Shown: positions 1-7,200, counted from the stretch's first letter. The stretch is DNA of 7,334 bases from Gammaproteobacteria bacterium (GCA_009923475.1 RFTM01000081.1:1-7334); one strand, 5' to 3'. Translations and numbers: made by a program. Notes: a model not told the origin generated them from the letters alone.

Positions 1-39
1 GCGCTGCAGGCGGCGCGCGCTGTCTGCGAAGGTCTGCAT
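1..39 (-). CDS. possible 5' end of a divergent gene (partial)
   Basis: An ATG at 39-37 on the minus strand opens a frame of 13 codons, MQTFADSARRLQR, that runs off the left edge without a stop. There is no Shine-Dalgarno-like sequence just upstream. Instead a TGTAAT hexamer (minus strand, 51-46) lies 6 nt before the ATG, the spacing expected of a -10 box for a leaderless transcript. No family can be recognised from 13 residues. The only support is an open frame pointing away from ndh, so this could easily be a chance ORF. Confidence 0.2.
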   Translation of the reverse strand, partial: MQTFADSARRLQR

Positions 40-86
40 GGCGCGATTACACACCATCCGCGCCGCGACCGCGACCGCATCGCCGC

Positions 87-115
87 AGGACAGCCCGGCG
101 GCCGGGGCGTAACAT
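87..115 (+). promoter_or_regulatory. candidate sigma-70-type promoter for ndh
   Basis: AGGACA at 87-92 matches four of six bases of the -35 consensus TTGACA. TAACAT at 110-115 matches four of six bases of TATAAT, and the spacer is 17 bp. Transcription would start near 122, leaving a leader of only about 6 nt before the ndh ATG. That would fit the absence of a clear ribosome binding site there. Matches of this quality are common by chance, so this is only a suggestion. Confidence 0.3.
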
Positions 116-127
116 GCCTGCGCTCCC

Positions 128-1450
128 ATGAAGACACCGACCCCACCCACACGCATCGTCATCGTCGGCGGCGGCGCCGGCGGCCTCGAGCTCGCCACGC
201 GGCTCGGCGACACGCTCGGCCGCAAGGGCCGCGCCGAGGTCACGCTCATCGAGCGCGGCCGCACGCACTTCTGGAAGCCGCACCTGCACGAGCTCGCCGC
301 CGGCACGGTCGACCTCGACGTGCACGAACTCGACTACCTCGCGCAGTCGCATTGGCACGGCTTCAAGTACCGCTACGGCGAGATGGTCGGGCTCGACCGC
401 GGCGCGCGCGAGGTGCTGGTGGGCCCGGTGACGGACGAGGCCGGCGACGAGATCGTGCCCGCGCGGCGCATCGGCTACGACCTGCTGGTGCTCGCCATCG
501 GCAGCCAGGTCAACGATTTCGGCACGCCGGGCGTCGCCGAGCACGCCATCGCGCTCGACAGCACGCGGCAGGCCGACCGCTTCCATCGCCGGCTGGTCAA
601 CGCCTTCCTGCGCGCGCACGCGCAGAGCGGGCCGCTCGAGCCCGGCCAGCTCGACGTCGCGATCGTCGGCGCGGGCGCGACGGGCGTCGAGCTCTCGGCC
701 GAGCTGCACAAGTCGACCCGCGAGCTCGTCTCCTACAGCCTCGACAACATCGACCCGGACAAGCACATCCGCCTGCACCTCATCGAGGCCTCGCCGCGCA
801 TCCTGCCGGCGCTGCCCGAGCGCATCTCGGCCGCGGCGCGCCGCATGCTCGACGACCTCGGCGTCGAGGTGCACTGCGACGCGCGCGTCGCCGAGGTGCT
901 GCCGAAGGCGGTGCGGCTCGCGGACGGCCGGACCATCGAGGCGGAGATGGTGGTGTGGGCGGCAGGCGTGAAGGCCGCGCCCTTCCTCGCGCAGCTCGGG
1001 CTCGCCGTTAACCCGCTCAACCAGATCCAGGTGGACGGGCAGCTGCGCTCGCCCGACGACCCCTGCATCTACGCGCTCGGCGACTGCGCCGCCGCGGCCT
1101 GGGCCGGCCATGAGGGCCGCAACGTGCCGCCGCGCGCCCAGGCCGCGCACCAGCAGGCGATGTACCTCGTCAAGGCGCTGCGCCGGCGGCTCGCCGGACG
1201 GGACTCGCCGCCCTGGCGCTACCGCGACTTCGGTTCGCTGGTGTCGCTCGGCGAGTACACCACCGTCGGCAACCTGATGGGCAACTTCGTCGGCGGAAAT
1301 CTTTGGCTGGAGGGGCTGTTCGCGCGCTGGATGTACCAGTCGCTCTACAAGATGCACGAAGTGGCGCTGCACGGCTGGTGGCGCACGGCGCTCACCACCC
1401 TCGCCCGCCTGATCGCCGCGCAGACAGAACCGCGGGTGAAACTGCACTGA
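128..1450 (+). CDS. ndh: type II NADH:quinone oxidoreductase (NDH-2)
   Basis: This 440-residue flavoprotein oxidises NADH and passes electrons to the quinone pool on the cytoplasmic face of the inner membrane without pumping protons. Length and sequence follow E. coli Ndh (434 aa) throughout. The FAD-binding GGGAGG motif is at residues 14-19, directly after the first beta strand. The second dinucleotide fold, for NADH, has GAGATG at 181-186 followed by VELSAEL. The flavin-contacting YALGDC motif is at 315-320, and PPRAQAAHQ, the quinone-site helix motif, is at 334-342. A C-terminal amphipathic region that anchors NDH-2 to the membrane ends in KLH, as in E. coli Ndh. The ATG at 128 aligns with the family start although no clear Shine-Dalgarno sequence is visible. 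An ATG at 114 is out of frame. It appears to be monocistronic and faces the phytase gene tail to tail. The related sulfide:quinone reductase is unlikely, because no redox cysteine pair is seen and the fit to Ndh is much better. Confidence 0.95.
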   Translation: MKTPTPPTRIVIVGGGAGGLELATRLGDTLGRKGRAEVTLIERGRTHFWKPHLHELAAGTVDLDVHELDYLAQSHWHGFKYRYGEMVGLDRGAREVLVGPVTDEAGDEIVPARRIGYDLLVLAIGSQVNDFGTPGVAEHAIALDSTRQADRFHRRLVNAFLRAHAQSGPLEPGQLDVAIVGAGATGVELSAELHKSTRELVSYSLDNIDPDKHIRLHLIEASPRILPALPERISAAARRMLDDLGVEVHCDARVAEVLPKAVRLADGRTIEAEMVVWAAGVKAAPFLAQLGLAVNPLNQIQVDGQLRSPDDPCIYALGDCAAAAWAGHEGRNVPPRAQAAHQQAMYLVKALRRRLAGRDSPPWRYRDFGSLVSLGEYTTVGNLMGNFVGGNLWLEGLFARWMYQSLYKMHEVALHGWWRTALTTLARLIAAQTEPRVKLH

Positions 1451-1710
1451 TCGTCCCGCGCGCCCGCGGCAGCGAGGCGCAGCGCGGCGCGAACCACCAG
1501 CCGCGCCCGCCGAAAGCCGCCCAACGGCTGCGGCCCGGCAGGCAACGGGGGGCGCAGCGCCGGACGGATGACGACGCGGCGCGGGCGGCGGTGATGGACG
1601 ACCCTGTTGCTGCAGGGGACCGGGGGTTGCAGGCTTTTTTGCTCATGGCTTGAGAGCATACGACCCCGCGCAGCGATAACGGACAGTCAAATGACTTTCG
1701 GCAGGGGTGG
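1451..1710. other. convergent intergenic spacer between ndh and phytase
   Basis: No convincing gene lies in these 260 bp. The open frames across it are extensions of frames shadowing ndh. The left part is very GC-rich and holds short inverted repeats: AGCCG/CGGCT at 1515-1529 with a 5-nt loop, and GGCGC/GCGCC at 1551-1561. The right part is less GC-rich and holds a T6 tract (1635-1640) and a small inverted repeat, AGTCA-AA-TGACT (1685-1696), just beyond the phytase stop. Transcripts from both sides must end here, so the hairpins may serve termination, but none is a textbook terminator. Confidence 0.6.
1602..1640 (+). terminator. weak candidate terminator after ndh
   Basis: A T6 tract at 1635-1640 is preceded by two mutually exclusive stems. 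One is CTGCA (1610-1614) with TGCAG (1628-1632), extendable by one G-T pair, ending 2 nt before the T run. The other is CCCTG (1602-1606) with CAGGG (1613-1617). The T tract and spacing are right for intrinsic termination of ndh transcripts. The stem is short and its loop of about 11 nt is long, so strength is doubtful. It lies about 150 bp past the ndh stop. Confidence 0.3.
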
Positions 1711-2796
1711 TCAGCGCCGCACGGGAGCGGCGGCGGGCACCAAGACCTTCAAAAGGTCGTCGATCGCATAGAAATGGAAGGTGCGGTCGTCCGACATGGC
1801 GACCAACAGGCCGCCGGGGAAGCCCGGCAGGTCCCCGGTGACGAGGTCGATGCCGTCCGTCTCGCGCGCCGCGATCGGCACATGACCGATGAAGCGCGGC
1901 TCGTCCGCCTTGCCGGGGCTCCCGGAAAGGTCGAACACGCGCAGGGTACCGGCCTGCTGGTCGGACACCCACAGCCAGGAGCGCCCGGCCGCATCCCGCA
2001 TCACCGCGCTGCCTTCATGGTCACGCGCGAAGCCGGTGGTGCCGAAGACCGCCACTTCATCGTCCGCGTCCTCTGCCGCCGGGTCGACGCGATACTTGCG
2101 CAGGCCGAAGGTCTCGTCGCTCGCGAACAGGCTTCCGCCGACCGGGTCGACCGACAGCGCCTCGATCTCCTTGCGTCCGCTCCATGTACCGAAGGCGCGT
2201 ACCAAGAGCCCGCGCAGACGCCCGCTGCCATCGTCGACCAGGCGGTACTGGTGCAGATAGCCGCGCTGCGGCGCGTAGCGGTCCGACCGGCTGACGGTGA
2301 CGAGCAACGCACCGTCGACGGGACGCACCCAAGAGGCGACGCCCATCGCGTCCCGCGCCCGCTCGCCTTCGAACACGGGGATGCCACCGCCATCGACCGG
2401 CCTGAGGTCAGGCAAGGCGTAGATCCGGAGACGGTGCGCGAAGCGCTCGGCCACGATGACGAGGTCGACCGCCCTGCCGCCGAGCATCACGCCGCGGGCG
2501 ATGTCGACGTTGTTGGGGCGCAGCAGGCCGCGGACCACGAGATCCTCGCGTACCCGCCCGTCGAGACCGAACACGTACAGCGCGCCGTCGATGTCCTTGT
2601 CGGTGCCCACGACGAGCGTGCGGGCGGGATCGGCCGGATCGACCCAGATCGCCGGATCGTCCGAGTCGTGGCGCACCGGCGCGCTGACCACGCGAGGCGC
2701 GACCACGGCGTCCGCAGCGACGGCCGATGCGCTGGTCGCGGTCGTCGACAGCAGCGACGCGAGGATGGGCAAGACCGGAAACCGTCTGTACTTCAT
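1711..2796 (-). CDS. secreted beta-propeller phytase (3-phytase)
   Basis: This 361-residue enzyme belongs to the calcium-dependent beta-propeller phytase family, which removes phosphate from phytate (inositol hexakisphosphate) outside the cytoplasm. A signal peptide is visible: MKYRR, a hydrophobic stretch at about 6-16, then a small-residue region with a likely cleavage near residues 25-28. There is no lipobox cysteine, so a soluble periplasmic or secreted form is expected. Family hallmarks in order are DDPAIW (46-51), NNVD (95-98), EIEAL (210-214), SDETFGL (226-232), DHEG (259-262), SDQQ (278-281) and ETDGID (312-317). These acidic loops line the calcium and phosphate channel in known structures. 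The length fits one propeller domain with no added domain. The start ATG is fixed by the signal peptide; no strong Shine-Dalgarno sequence precedes it. It is divergent from the TonB-dependent receptor, a pairing reported for many proteobacterial phytases of this family. Phosphate-starvation control is plausible but not shown. Confidence 0.92.
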   Translation of the reverse strand: MKYRRFPVLPILASLLSTTATSASAVAADAVVAPRVVSAPVRHDSDDPAIWVDPADPARTLVVGTDKDIDGALYVFGLDGRVREDLVVRGLLRPNNVDIARGVMLGGRAVDLVIVAERFAHRLRIYALPDLRPVDGGGIPVFEGERARDAMGVASWVRPVDGALLVTVSRSDRYAPQRGYLHQYRLVDDGSGRLRGLLVRAFGTWSGRKEIEALSVDPVGGSLFASDETFGLRKYRVDPAAEDADDEVAVFGTTGFARDHEGSAVMRDAAGRSWLWVSDQQAGTLRVFDLSGSPGKADEPRFIGHVPIAARETDGIDLVTGDLPGFPGGLLVAMSDDRTFHFYAIDDLLKVLVPAAAPVRR

Positions 2797-2900
2797 CCGG
2801 CAGAAGGCTAGTCCCGGACGGCGCCGAAGGGAACCGGCGGGCCGCAGGTTTCAAAAATGTTTAACGCGCCGCCCGGCGGCCCCCGCGCTCCAAGGAAATC

Positions 2901-2933
2901 TGCAAAGAAATTGCAAGCAGGATGCAACAAGGG
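2901..2933. repeat. three direct 11-bp repeats with TGCAA core (candidate operator)
   Basis: TGCAA occurs at 2901-2905, 2912-2916 and 2923-2927, exactly one 11-bp step apart. The full units are TGCAAAGAAAT, TGCAAGCAGGA and TGCAACAAGGG. A degenerate fourth unit, CAAGGAAAT at 2891-2899, resembles CAAAGAAAT inside the first repeat. Tandem half-sites with 11-bp spacing are the architecture bound by PhoB and other OmpR-type response regulators. The core here is not the classical TGTCA of the enterobacterial Pho box. The position between phytase and receptor suits a common activator site; which protein binds is unknown. Confidence 0.45.
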
Positions 2934-2995
2934 CGCGGCAGCATGCGCAGCCGCCGTCGCATCCGCGTCGGCGATCACCGTGACCCTGCCGACCG

Positions 2996-3004
2996 AAGGA
3001 AGGA
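2996..3004 (+). promoter_or_regulatory. strong ribosome binding site of the receptor
   Basis: AAGGAAGGA ends 7 nt before the ATG at 3012 and contains two overlapping Shine-Dalgarno cores. It decides the start of the TonB-dependent receptor: the longer in-frame start at 2922 has no such site and would put about 30 charged residues ahead of the signal peptide. Confidence 0.8.
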
Positions 3005-3011
3005 CCCACCG

Positions 3012-5789
3012 ATGCCCGCCACGACCCGCGCTTTCCCGCTCTCCATCGCTTCCCTGCTCGCGTTCGCGGCGGGCGTCGCCGACGCCGACCCGTCGAGACC
3101 CGCCTCGTCCGACGACCTCAGCGAGGTCGTCGTGCTCGGCTCCCGGCCCATCGCCGAGTCCGAGGCGGCGGCGCTGCGTCGCCAGAAGGAGAGCGACAAC
3201 CTCGTGGCGGTGGCCGCGGCCGACGGCGTCGGCCGCTTGCCGGACCAGAACGTCGCGCAGGCCGCGAGCCGCCTGCCCGGCGTAGCGGTCGAGCGCGACC
3301 AGGGCCAGGCCCGCTACATCAGCCTGCGCGGTGCGCCCAACTATTGGACCACGCTGAGCTTCGACGGCATCACGGTGGTCAGCCCGGAGGGCCGCGACGC
3401 GCGCTTCGATTCGGTGCCGTCGGCGATCGCCTCGCAGATCGTCGTCACCAAGGCGGTGACCGCCGACATGCCGAGCGAGACCATCTCCGGCAACGTCGAC
3501 ATCGTCACGCGATCGGCGTTCGATTTCCCCGGCCGCAAGACCGCCCTCAAGGCCGGCTACGGCCAAGCATCGCTCGGCGACCGGCCGCAATACGAGGGTT
3601 CCGCGGTGTTCTCCGACCGCTACGACGCAGGCCCGGGCGAACTCGGCCTCGTGTTGTCGGCCACCTATTTCCAGCGCGACATGGTGACGGACAACTTCGA
3701 GACCGATTACGAGCGCGTATCGCAGGACCAGCGGCCGGGCAACGCCGTGCGCTTCTGGCCCCACGAGGCCGAGAACAAGCTCTATCGCCTCACCCGCAAG
3801 AACTGGTCGGGATCCGGGCGGGTCGATTGGCGCGACGGGGGCAACGAGGTGTCGCTGCGATCGATCTACACGATCTTCACGGATGACGAGGCCAGGGACA
3901 ACTACCGCTTCGACCTCGACGACCGGCAGTCGGATCTGGTCGCGAACACCGCTGACTGCACGGTGGCGTTCAACCCGACGCCGACGAACAGCGGCTACGC
4001 CGACATCTGCATCGGCAACACGCCGCAACGCGGTACGGTGTACGGCATCGACATCCGTCAGCGCTCGACGCTGCGCGCCTTCCGCCAGTCGATCTTCACC
4101 AACACGCTGGAGGGCAAGCACGCGTTCGGCGAGGGCTGGAAACTCGCCTGGACCGGCAACTACACGGAGTCCAAGGACGACCGCTCGGTGGTGGGCGAGG
4201 CGAGCTGGGAGAGCCCGAGCACGCGCACCCTGCGACCCACCGTGTTCTACGACTTCTCGGACCGCAACCGTTCCCGGTTGCTGCTGTTCCAGACCCTGCA
4301 GCTCGCGACGCCCACCCGCTTCCAGGCGGGTGCGCCGGTGATCGCCATCGACGGCTTCACCAAGCCGCTGACCTCGCTGACCATTTTGGACGCCGTCGAC
4401 ACCACCAAGGCCTACACCAGCCGCGTGGTGCTGTCGCGCGACGCAGCCCTGCTCGGCGGGGAGGCGACCCTCAAGGCGGGCCTGCAGTTCGACCGACGCA
4501 CCAAGGTCGTGGACGAGCGCAACCTCGTGCTCAACACCGCCGCGCAGTTCAATGCCGTCGGACTGTCCACCGACTACAACCAGTTCGCGTTGGACAAGGC
4601 CTTCCTCGGCCGGATCCCGATGGACTACACGTTCCGCTATTTCGACCCCGGCAAGATGCGCCTCGTCACCGGCAATGCGCGCACTCTGTACCCCTTCCAG
4701 CCCGTCAACGGCAACTTCTATGACGTCCGCGAGCAGGTGCTGGCGGGTTTCGCGATGGGCACCGTGAAGTGGGGCTGGGGCAGCGCGGTGGCCGGCGTGC
4801 GCGTCGAGCGCCTGGAGAACCGCGGCATCGCCTTCGGCAGCATCGCGGGCGTCAGCGGCAAGGTGACCGCGGAGGCCGGTGACACCGCCGTGTTCCCCAG
4901 CCTGCACATCAACTACGACCTCGACAGCACCAAGAAGTTGCGCTTCTCCCTGACCAGCGGCGCGGCGCGCGCCGACTATGACCAGATCCGACCGAACGTC
5001 ACGGTCAACGACGCCAACCAGACGATCTCCGGCGGCAACCCGGCGGTCAAGCCCGAGAAGGCGCGCGGCGCGGACGCCTACTTCGAGTGGTACATCGAAC
5101 CGCAGGGCTACCTGATGGCGGGCGTGTTCTACAAGCGCGTGAGCGACGTTCTCTACCGCCAGTCGCGGACCTTCGGATCCGATGCGCTCGACAGCGATGG
5201 CATCGACCGCTCCGGCTACGTGTTCAACGGCATCACCAACGGCGGCGACGGCTACCTGCGGGGCCTCGAGGGCGCGGCGCAACTGCAGCTCGAACCGTGG
5301 ACCGAGGCCTTCGGCATGCCGGCCTGGACCGGCGGCTTCGGCATCCGCGCCAGCGCGACCCTCAACGACAGCGAGGTCACCAAGCCCGCCGTGGGGACCG
5401 TCCCCGCGCGCAAGCTGCGCCTGCCCGGCACGTCGGACGAGGTCTACAACTTCTCGCTCTACTACGAGAAGTATGGCGCATCGCTGCAGCTCAGCTACCA
5501 GAAGCGCTCCCGCTGGTTGGACTCATTCGCCGACGACCTGACGGACGGCGGCGACACTTACTGGGCCGCCGATGACGAGCTCGACTTCTCGGCGCGCTAC
5601 GCCTTCAGCGACAAGCTGGAGGTCTACTTCGACGCCACCAACCTCCTCAACAACCCCGGCCGCCGGTTCTCGGAGCCCGGCAACCTTCTCGACGCCACCG
5701 GCGTCGCGGGCGGATTCTCGGACATCCAGACCATCGAGTGGGAGCGCTTCGGCCGGCGCTACGCCGCGGGCTTCCGCTTCACCTTCTGA
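3012..5789 (+). CDS. TonB-dependent outer membrane receptor (Caulobacter/Xanthomonas type)
   Basis: This 925-residue outer membrane transporter imports a ligand into the periplasm using TonB/ExbBD energy. A signal peptide covers about residues 1-25 (MPATTRAFPLS, then a hydrophobic core, with cleavage near ADA-DP). It is followed by a TonB-box-like DLSEVVV at about 35-41. The plug domain spans about 62-180 and shows GRLPDQNV (74-81), then LPGV, ERDQGQARY, SLRG and a SGNVDI motif. This pattern is typical of the TIGR01782 class, which handles carbohydrates and other large ligands. The barrel carries GGNPAVKPEK (674-683), the usual 'NP.LKPE' strand of the class. The protein ends FRFTF, with the terminal aromatic residue needed for barrel insertion. 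Only two cysteines are seen, C316 and C333, in a predicted external loop. The gene is divergent from phytase, favouring an inositol-phosphate or phytate-metal ligand, but the starch enzymes downstream make maltodextrin a real alternative. Its 3' end overlaps the GH13 gene by 11 bp. Confidence 0.93.
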   Translation: MPATTRAFPLSIASLLAFAAGVADADPSRPASSDDLSEVVVLGSRPIAESEAAALRRQKESDNLVAVAAADGVGRLPDQNVAQAASRLPGVAVERDQGQARYISLRGAPNYWTTLSFDGITVVSPEGRDARFDSVPSAIASQIVVTKAVTADMPSETISGNVDIVTRSAFDFPGRKTALKAGYGQASLGDRPQYEGSAVFSDRYDAGPGELGLVLSATYFQRDMVTDNFETDYERVSQDQRPGNAVRFWPHEAENKLYRLTRKNWSGSGRVDWRDGGNEVSLRSIYTIFTDDEARDNYRFDLDDRQSDLVANTADCTVAFNPTPTNSGYADICIGNTPQRGTVYGIDIRQRSTLRAFRQSIFTNTLEGKHAFGEGWKLAWTGNYTESKDDRSVVGEASWESPSTRTLRPTVFYDFSDRNRSRLLLFQTLQLATPTRFQAGAPVIAIDGFTKPLTSLTILDAVDTTKAYTSRVVLSRDAALLGGEATLKAGLQFDRRTKVVDERNLVLNTAAQFNAVGLSTDYNQFALDKAFLGRIPMDYTFRYFDPGKMRLVTGNARTLYPFQPVNGNFYDVREQVLAGFAMGTVKWGWGSAVAGVRVERLENRGIAFGSIAGVSGKVTAEAGDTAVFPSLHINYDLDSTKKLRFSLTSGAARADYDQIRPNVTVNDANQTISGGNPAVKPEKARGADAYFEWYIEPQGYLMAGVFYKRVSDVLYRQSRTFGSDALDSDGIDRSGYVFNGITNGGDGYLRGLEGAAQLQLEPWTEAFGMPAWTGGFGIRASATLNDSEVTKPAVGTVPARKLRLPGTSDEVYNFSLYYEKYGASLQLSYQKRSRWLDSFADDLTDGGDTYWAADDELDFSARYAFSDKLEVYFDATNLLNNPGRRFSEPGNLLDATGVAGGFSDIQTIEWERFGRRYAAGFRFTF

Positions 5790-5796
5790 AGGTGAA
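5778..5796. repeat. 19-bp palindrome containing both convergent stop codons
   Basis: TTCACCTTC-T-GAAGGTGAA is a perfect inverted repeat with 9-bp arms around one central base. The receptor stop TGA is at 5787-5789 and the GH13 stop TGA is at 5781-5779 on the other strand, so both lie inside it. In RNA it could form a stem of about 8 bp with a 3-nt loop, on either strand. No T tract follows on either side, so it is not a classical intrinsic terminator. It could act as a bidirectional mRNA 3'-end stabiliser or a weak terminator. Confidence 0.6.
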
Positions 5797-7200
5797 CACC
5801 CGGTAGCCCCACGCGGGCAGCTCGACCTCGGTGGCGCCGTCGATGCGGCGCTCGAGGTCGGGCTGCGACCCGAGCGGTTCGCGGTAGACGCCATGCGCGA
5901 GCGCCTCGGACAGGGTCACGCGCCGCGGCTCGGGCGAGAAGTTGAACACCGCCAGCAGCTTGCTCGCCGGCAGCGCGCCGCCGAGGCCATCGCGCGCGCC
6001 GGGCTTGTGCTCGCGCACGAACGACAGCACGCGCTGCGGCGAGGAGTTCGCGGTGCGCACCATGCGCGCGCCCCATGGCCCGTTCCAGAGCGCAGGCGTC
6101 GCGGCCTTCAGGGCGTTGAGCGACCGGAACAGCGCCGCATGCGGATGCTCGCGCCACTCGATCGGATCTTTCTCGAAGAACTGCAGGCGCTTCGTGTTGC
6201 CGGCTTCCTGGCCGTTGTAGATCATCGGGATGCCGTCACCGGTGAAGCTCAGCACGATCGCCGCCTCGACCGCGGGGCCGAACATCTCGAACTCCGAGCC
6301 CTCCCAGGAGTTCTTGTCGTGGTTGCTGGTGAACACGAGCCGCATGCTGCCGCGCGGGAAGAGGTTGTCCTGCTCGGAGTAGTAGCCCGCGAGCGCATCG
6401 ACGCTCGCGCCCTTCAGCGCGACCTCGTGCATGCCGTTGTGCAGGCTCCAGCCGTAGGTCGCCTCGAAGGCCTCGTAGTGCAGGTCGCGGCTCGCCGCCT
6501 CGGCCAACATGAACACCGGCTTGATGGCGTCGAGCTTGCGCCGCACCGCGTTCCAGAAATCGAGCGGCACGTAGCCCGCGACATCGCAGCGGAAGCCGTC
6601 GATGCCGGCCTCCCGCACCCAGAACGCCATGGACTCCGCCATGTAGCGGCGCAGCCCCGCCTGCCCGTAGTCGAACTCGATGATGTCCGACCAGTCCCAC
6701 CACGAGGTCGGGTGGAAGTCGCCCTTCCAGTCCCGCTCGTACCACTCGGGGTGGCTCGCGACCAGCGGGTTGTCCCAAGCCGAATGGTTGGCGACCCAAT
6801 CAAGGATCACCTTCAGACCGAGCGCATGGGCGCGCTCGACGAAGCGCTTGAGGTCCTCGAAGGTCCCGAACTCCGGGTTGACCGCGCGGTAGTCGCGCAC
6901 CGAGTACGGGCTGCCGAGCGTGCCCTTGCGGTGCTTCTCGCCGATCGGGTGGATGGGCATCAGCCACAGGATGTCGACGCCGAGGTCCTTGAGCCGCGGC
7001 AGCTGCGCTTCGGCGGCGCGCAGCGTGCCCTCGGGCGTGAACTGCCGCAGGTTGACCTGGTAGATGGTGGCATCGCGCGACCACGCGGGCGGCGTGATGC
7101 GGATCTCGCGCTGCGGCGCGAACGGATCGGCGGCCGCGGTCAGCGCGCCCGCGAGCGCCACCACGCCGAGCAGCACCATCGCGATGCGGCGCAGGCTCAC
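5779..7200 (-). CDS. exported GH13 alpha-amylase-family glycoside hydrolase
   Basis: This 473-residue enzyme cleaves or rearranges alpha-glucosidic bonds in starch or maltodextrins, probably in the periplasm. The signal peptide is MSLRR, a hydrophobic stretch at about 6-20, then cleavage near TAAA-DPF (21-27). There is no lipobox cysteine. All four GH13 conserved regions are present: DWVANH (134-139), GFRCDVAGYV (202-211) with nucleophile D206, MLAEA (231-235) with acid/base E234, and FTSNHD (290-295) with transition-state stabiliser D295. The TIM barrel opens with AWSRDATIYQVNLRQF. A beta-sandwich domain C closes the protein (about 395-473, ending FTFRR). The GTG start at 7200 is chosen because it gives a complete signal peptide, follows a GAGG site by 7 nt and overlaps the upstream stop as GTGA. 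An ATG at codon 8 would truncate the signal. It is cotranscribed with the probable GH97 gene. Exact specificity (alpha-amylase, maltogenic or cyclomaltodextrinase-like) cannot be read from the sequence. Confidence 0.92.
   Translation of the reverse strand: MSLRRIAMVLLGVVALAGALTAAADPFAPQREIRITPPAWSRDATIYQVNLRQFTPEGTLRAAEAQLPRLKDLGVDILWLMPIHPIGEKHRKGTLGSPYSVRDYRAVNPEFGTFEDLKRFVERAHALGLKVILDWVANHSAWDNPLVASHPEWYERDWKGDFHPTSWWDWSDIIEFDYGQAGLRRYMAESMAFWVREAGIDGFRCDVAGYVPLDFWNAVRRKLDAIKPVFMLAEAASRDLHYEAFEATYGWSLHNGMHEVALKGASVDALAGYYSEQDNLFPRGSMRLVFTSNHDKNSWEGSEFEMFGPAVEAAIVLSFTGDGIPMIYNGQEAGNTKRLQFFEKDPIEWREHPHAALFRSLNALKAATPALWNGPWGARMVRTANSSPQRVLSFVREHKPGARDGLGGALPASKLLAVFNFSPEPRRVTLSEALAHGVYREPLGSQPDLERRIDGATEVELPAWGYRVFTFRR

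Larger units (their letters stand above)
2797..3011. other. shared divergent control region of phytase and receptor
   Basis: This 215-bp spacer separates the starts of two divergent genes and must contain both promoters. Two stretches stand out as less GC-rich than their surroundings. One is 2849-2865, with TTTCAAAAATGTTTAA; the other is 2891-2930, which holds 11-bp-spaced TGCAA repeats. Between them is a perfect GC palindrome, GCCGCC-C-GGCGGC (2868-2880). I could not find a well-matched -35/-10 pair for either gene, which would fit promoters that depend on an activator. An ATG at 2922 is in frame with the receptor but lacks both a signal peptide and a ribosome site. Confidence 0.7.

Noticed and set aside
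47..1447. 466-codon open frame antisense to ndh
   Set aside because: It has the same in-register effect of TTA/CTA/TCA avoidance, and ndh on the other strand is unmistakable.
1600..1670. Possible tRNA or small RNA in the ndh-phytase spacer
   Set aside because: No cloverleaf, T-loop consensus or CCA end could be built; only short hairpins and a T6 tract are present.
1680..1697. Pho-box-like AAGTCAT-TTGA-CTGTCCG on the minus strand
   Set aside because: Ten of 14 half-site bases match the enterobacterial Pho box with correct spacing, but about four matches this good are expected by chance on both strands of a window this size. The site also lies downstream of the phytase, directed at no gene start.
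1774..2811. 345-codon open frame antisense to the phytase
   Set aside because: It is in register with the phytase codons and of biased composition. The phytase reading has a signal peptide and all family motifs.
2922..3011. 30-residue N-terminal extension of the receptor from an ATG at 2922
   Set aside because: The extension is Arg-rich and would bury the signal peptide. The ATG at 3012 has a strong ribosome site 7 nt upstream.
2808..5282. 824-codon open frame antisense to the receptor
   Set aside because: It is in exact codon register with the receptor, where stops arise only opposite TTA, CTA or TCA codons, which this GC-rich gene avoids. The translation is low-complexity Arg/Ala/Val/Gly-rich and matches nothing I recognise.
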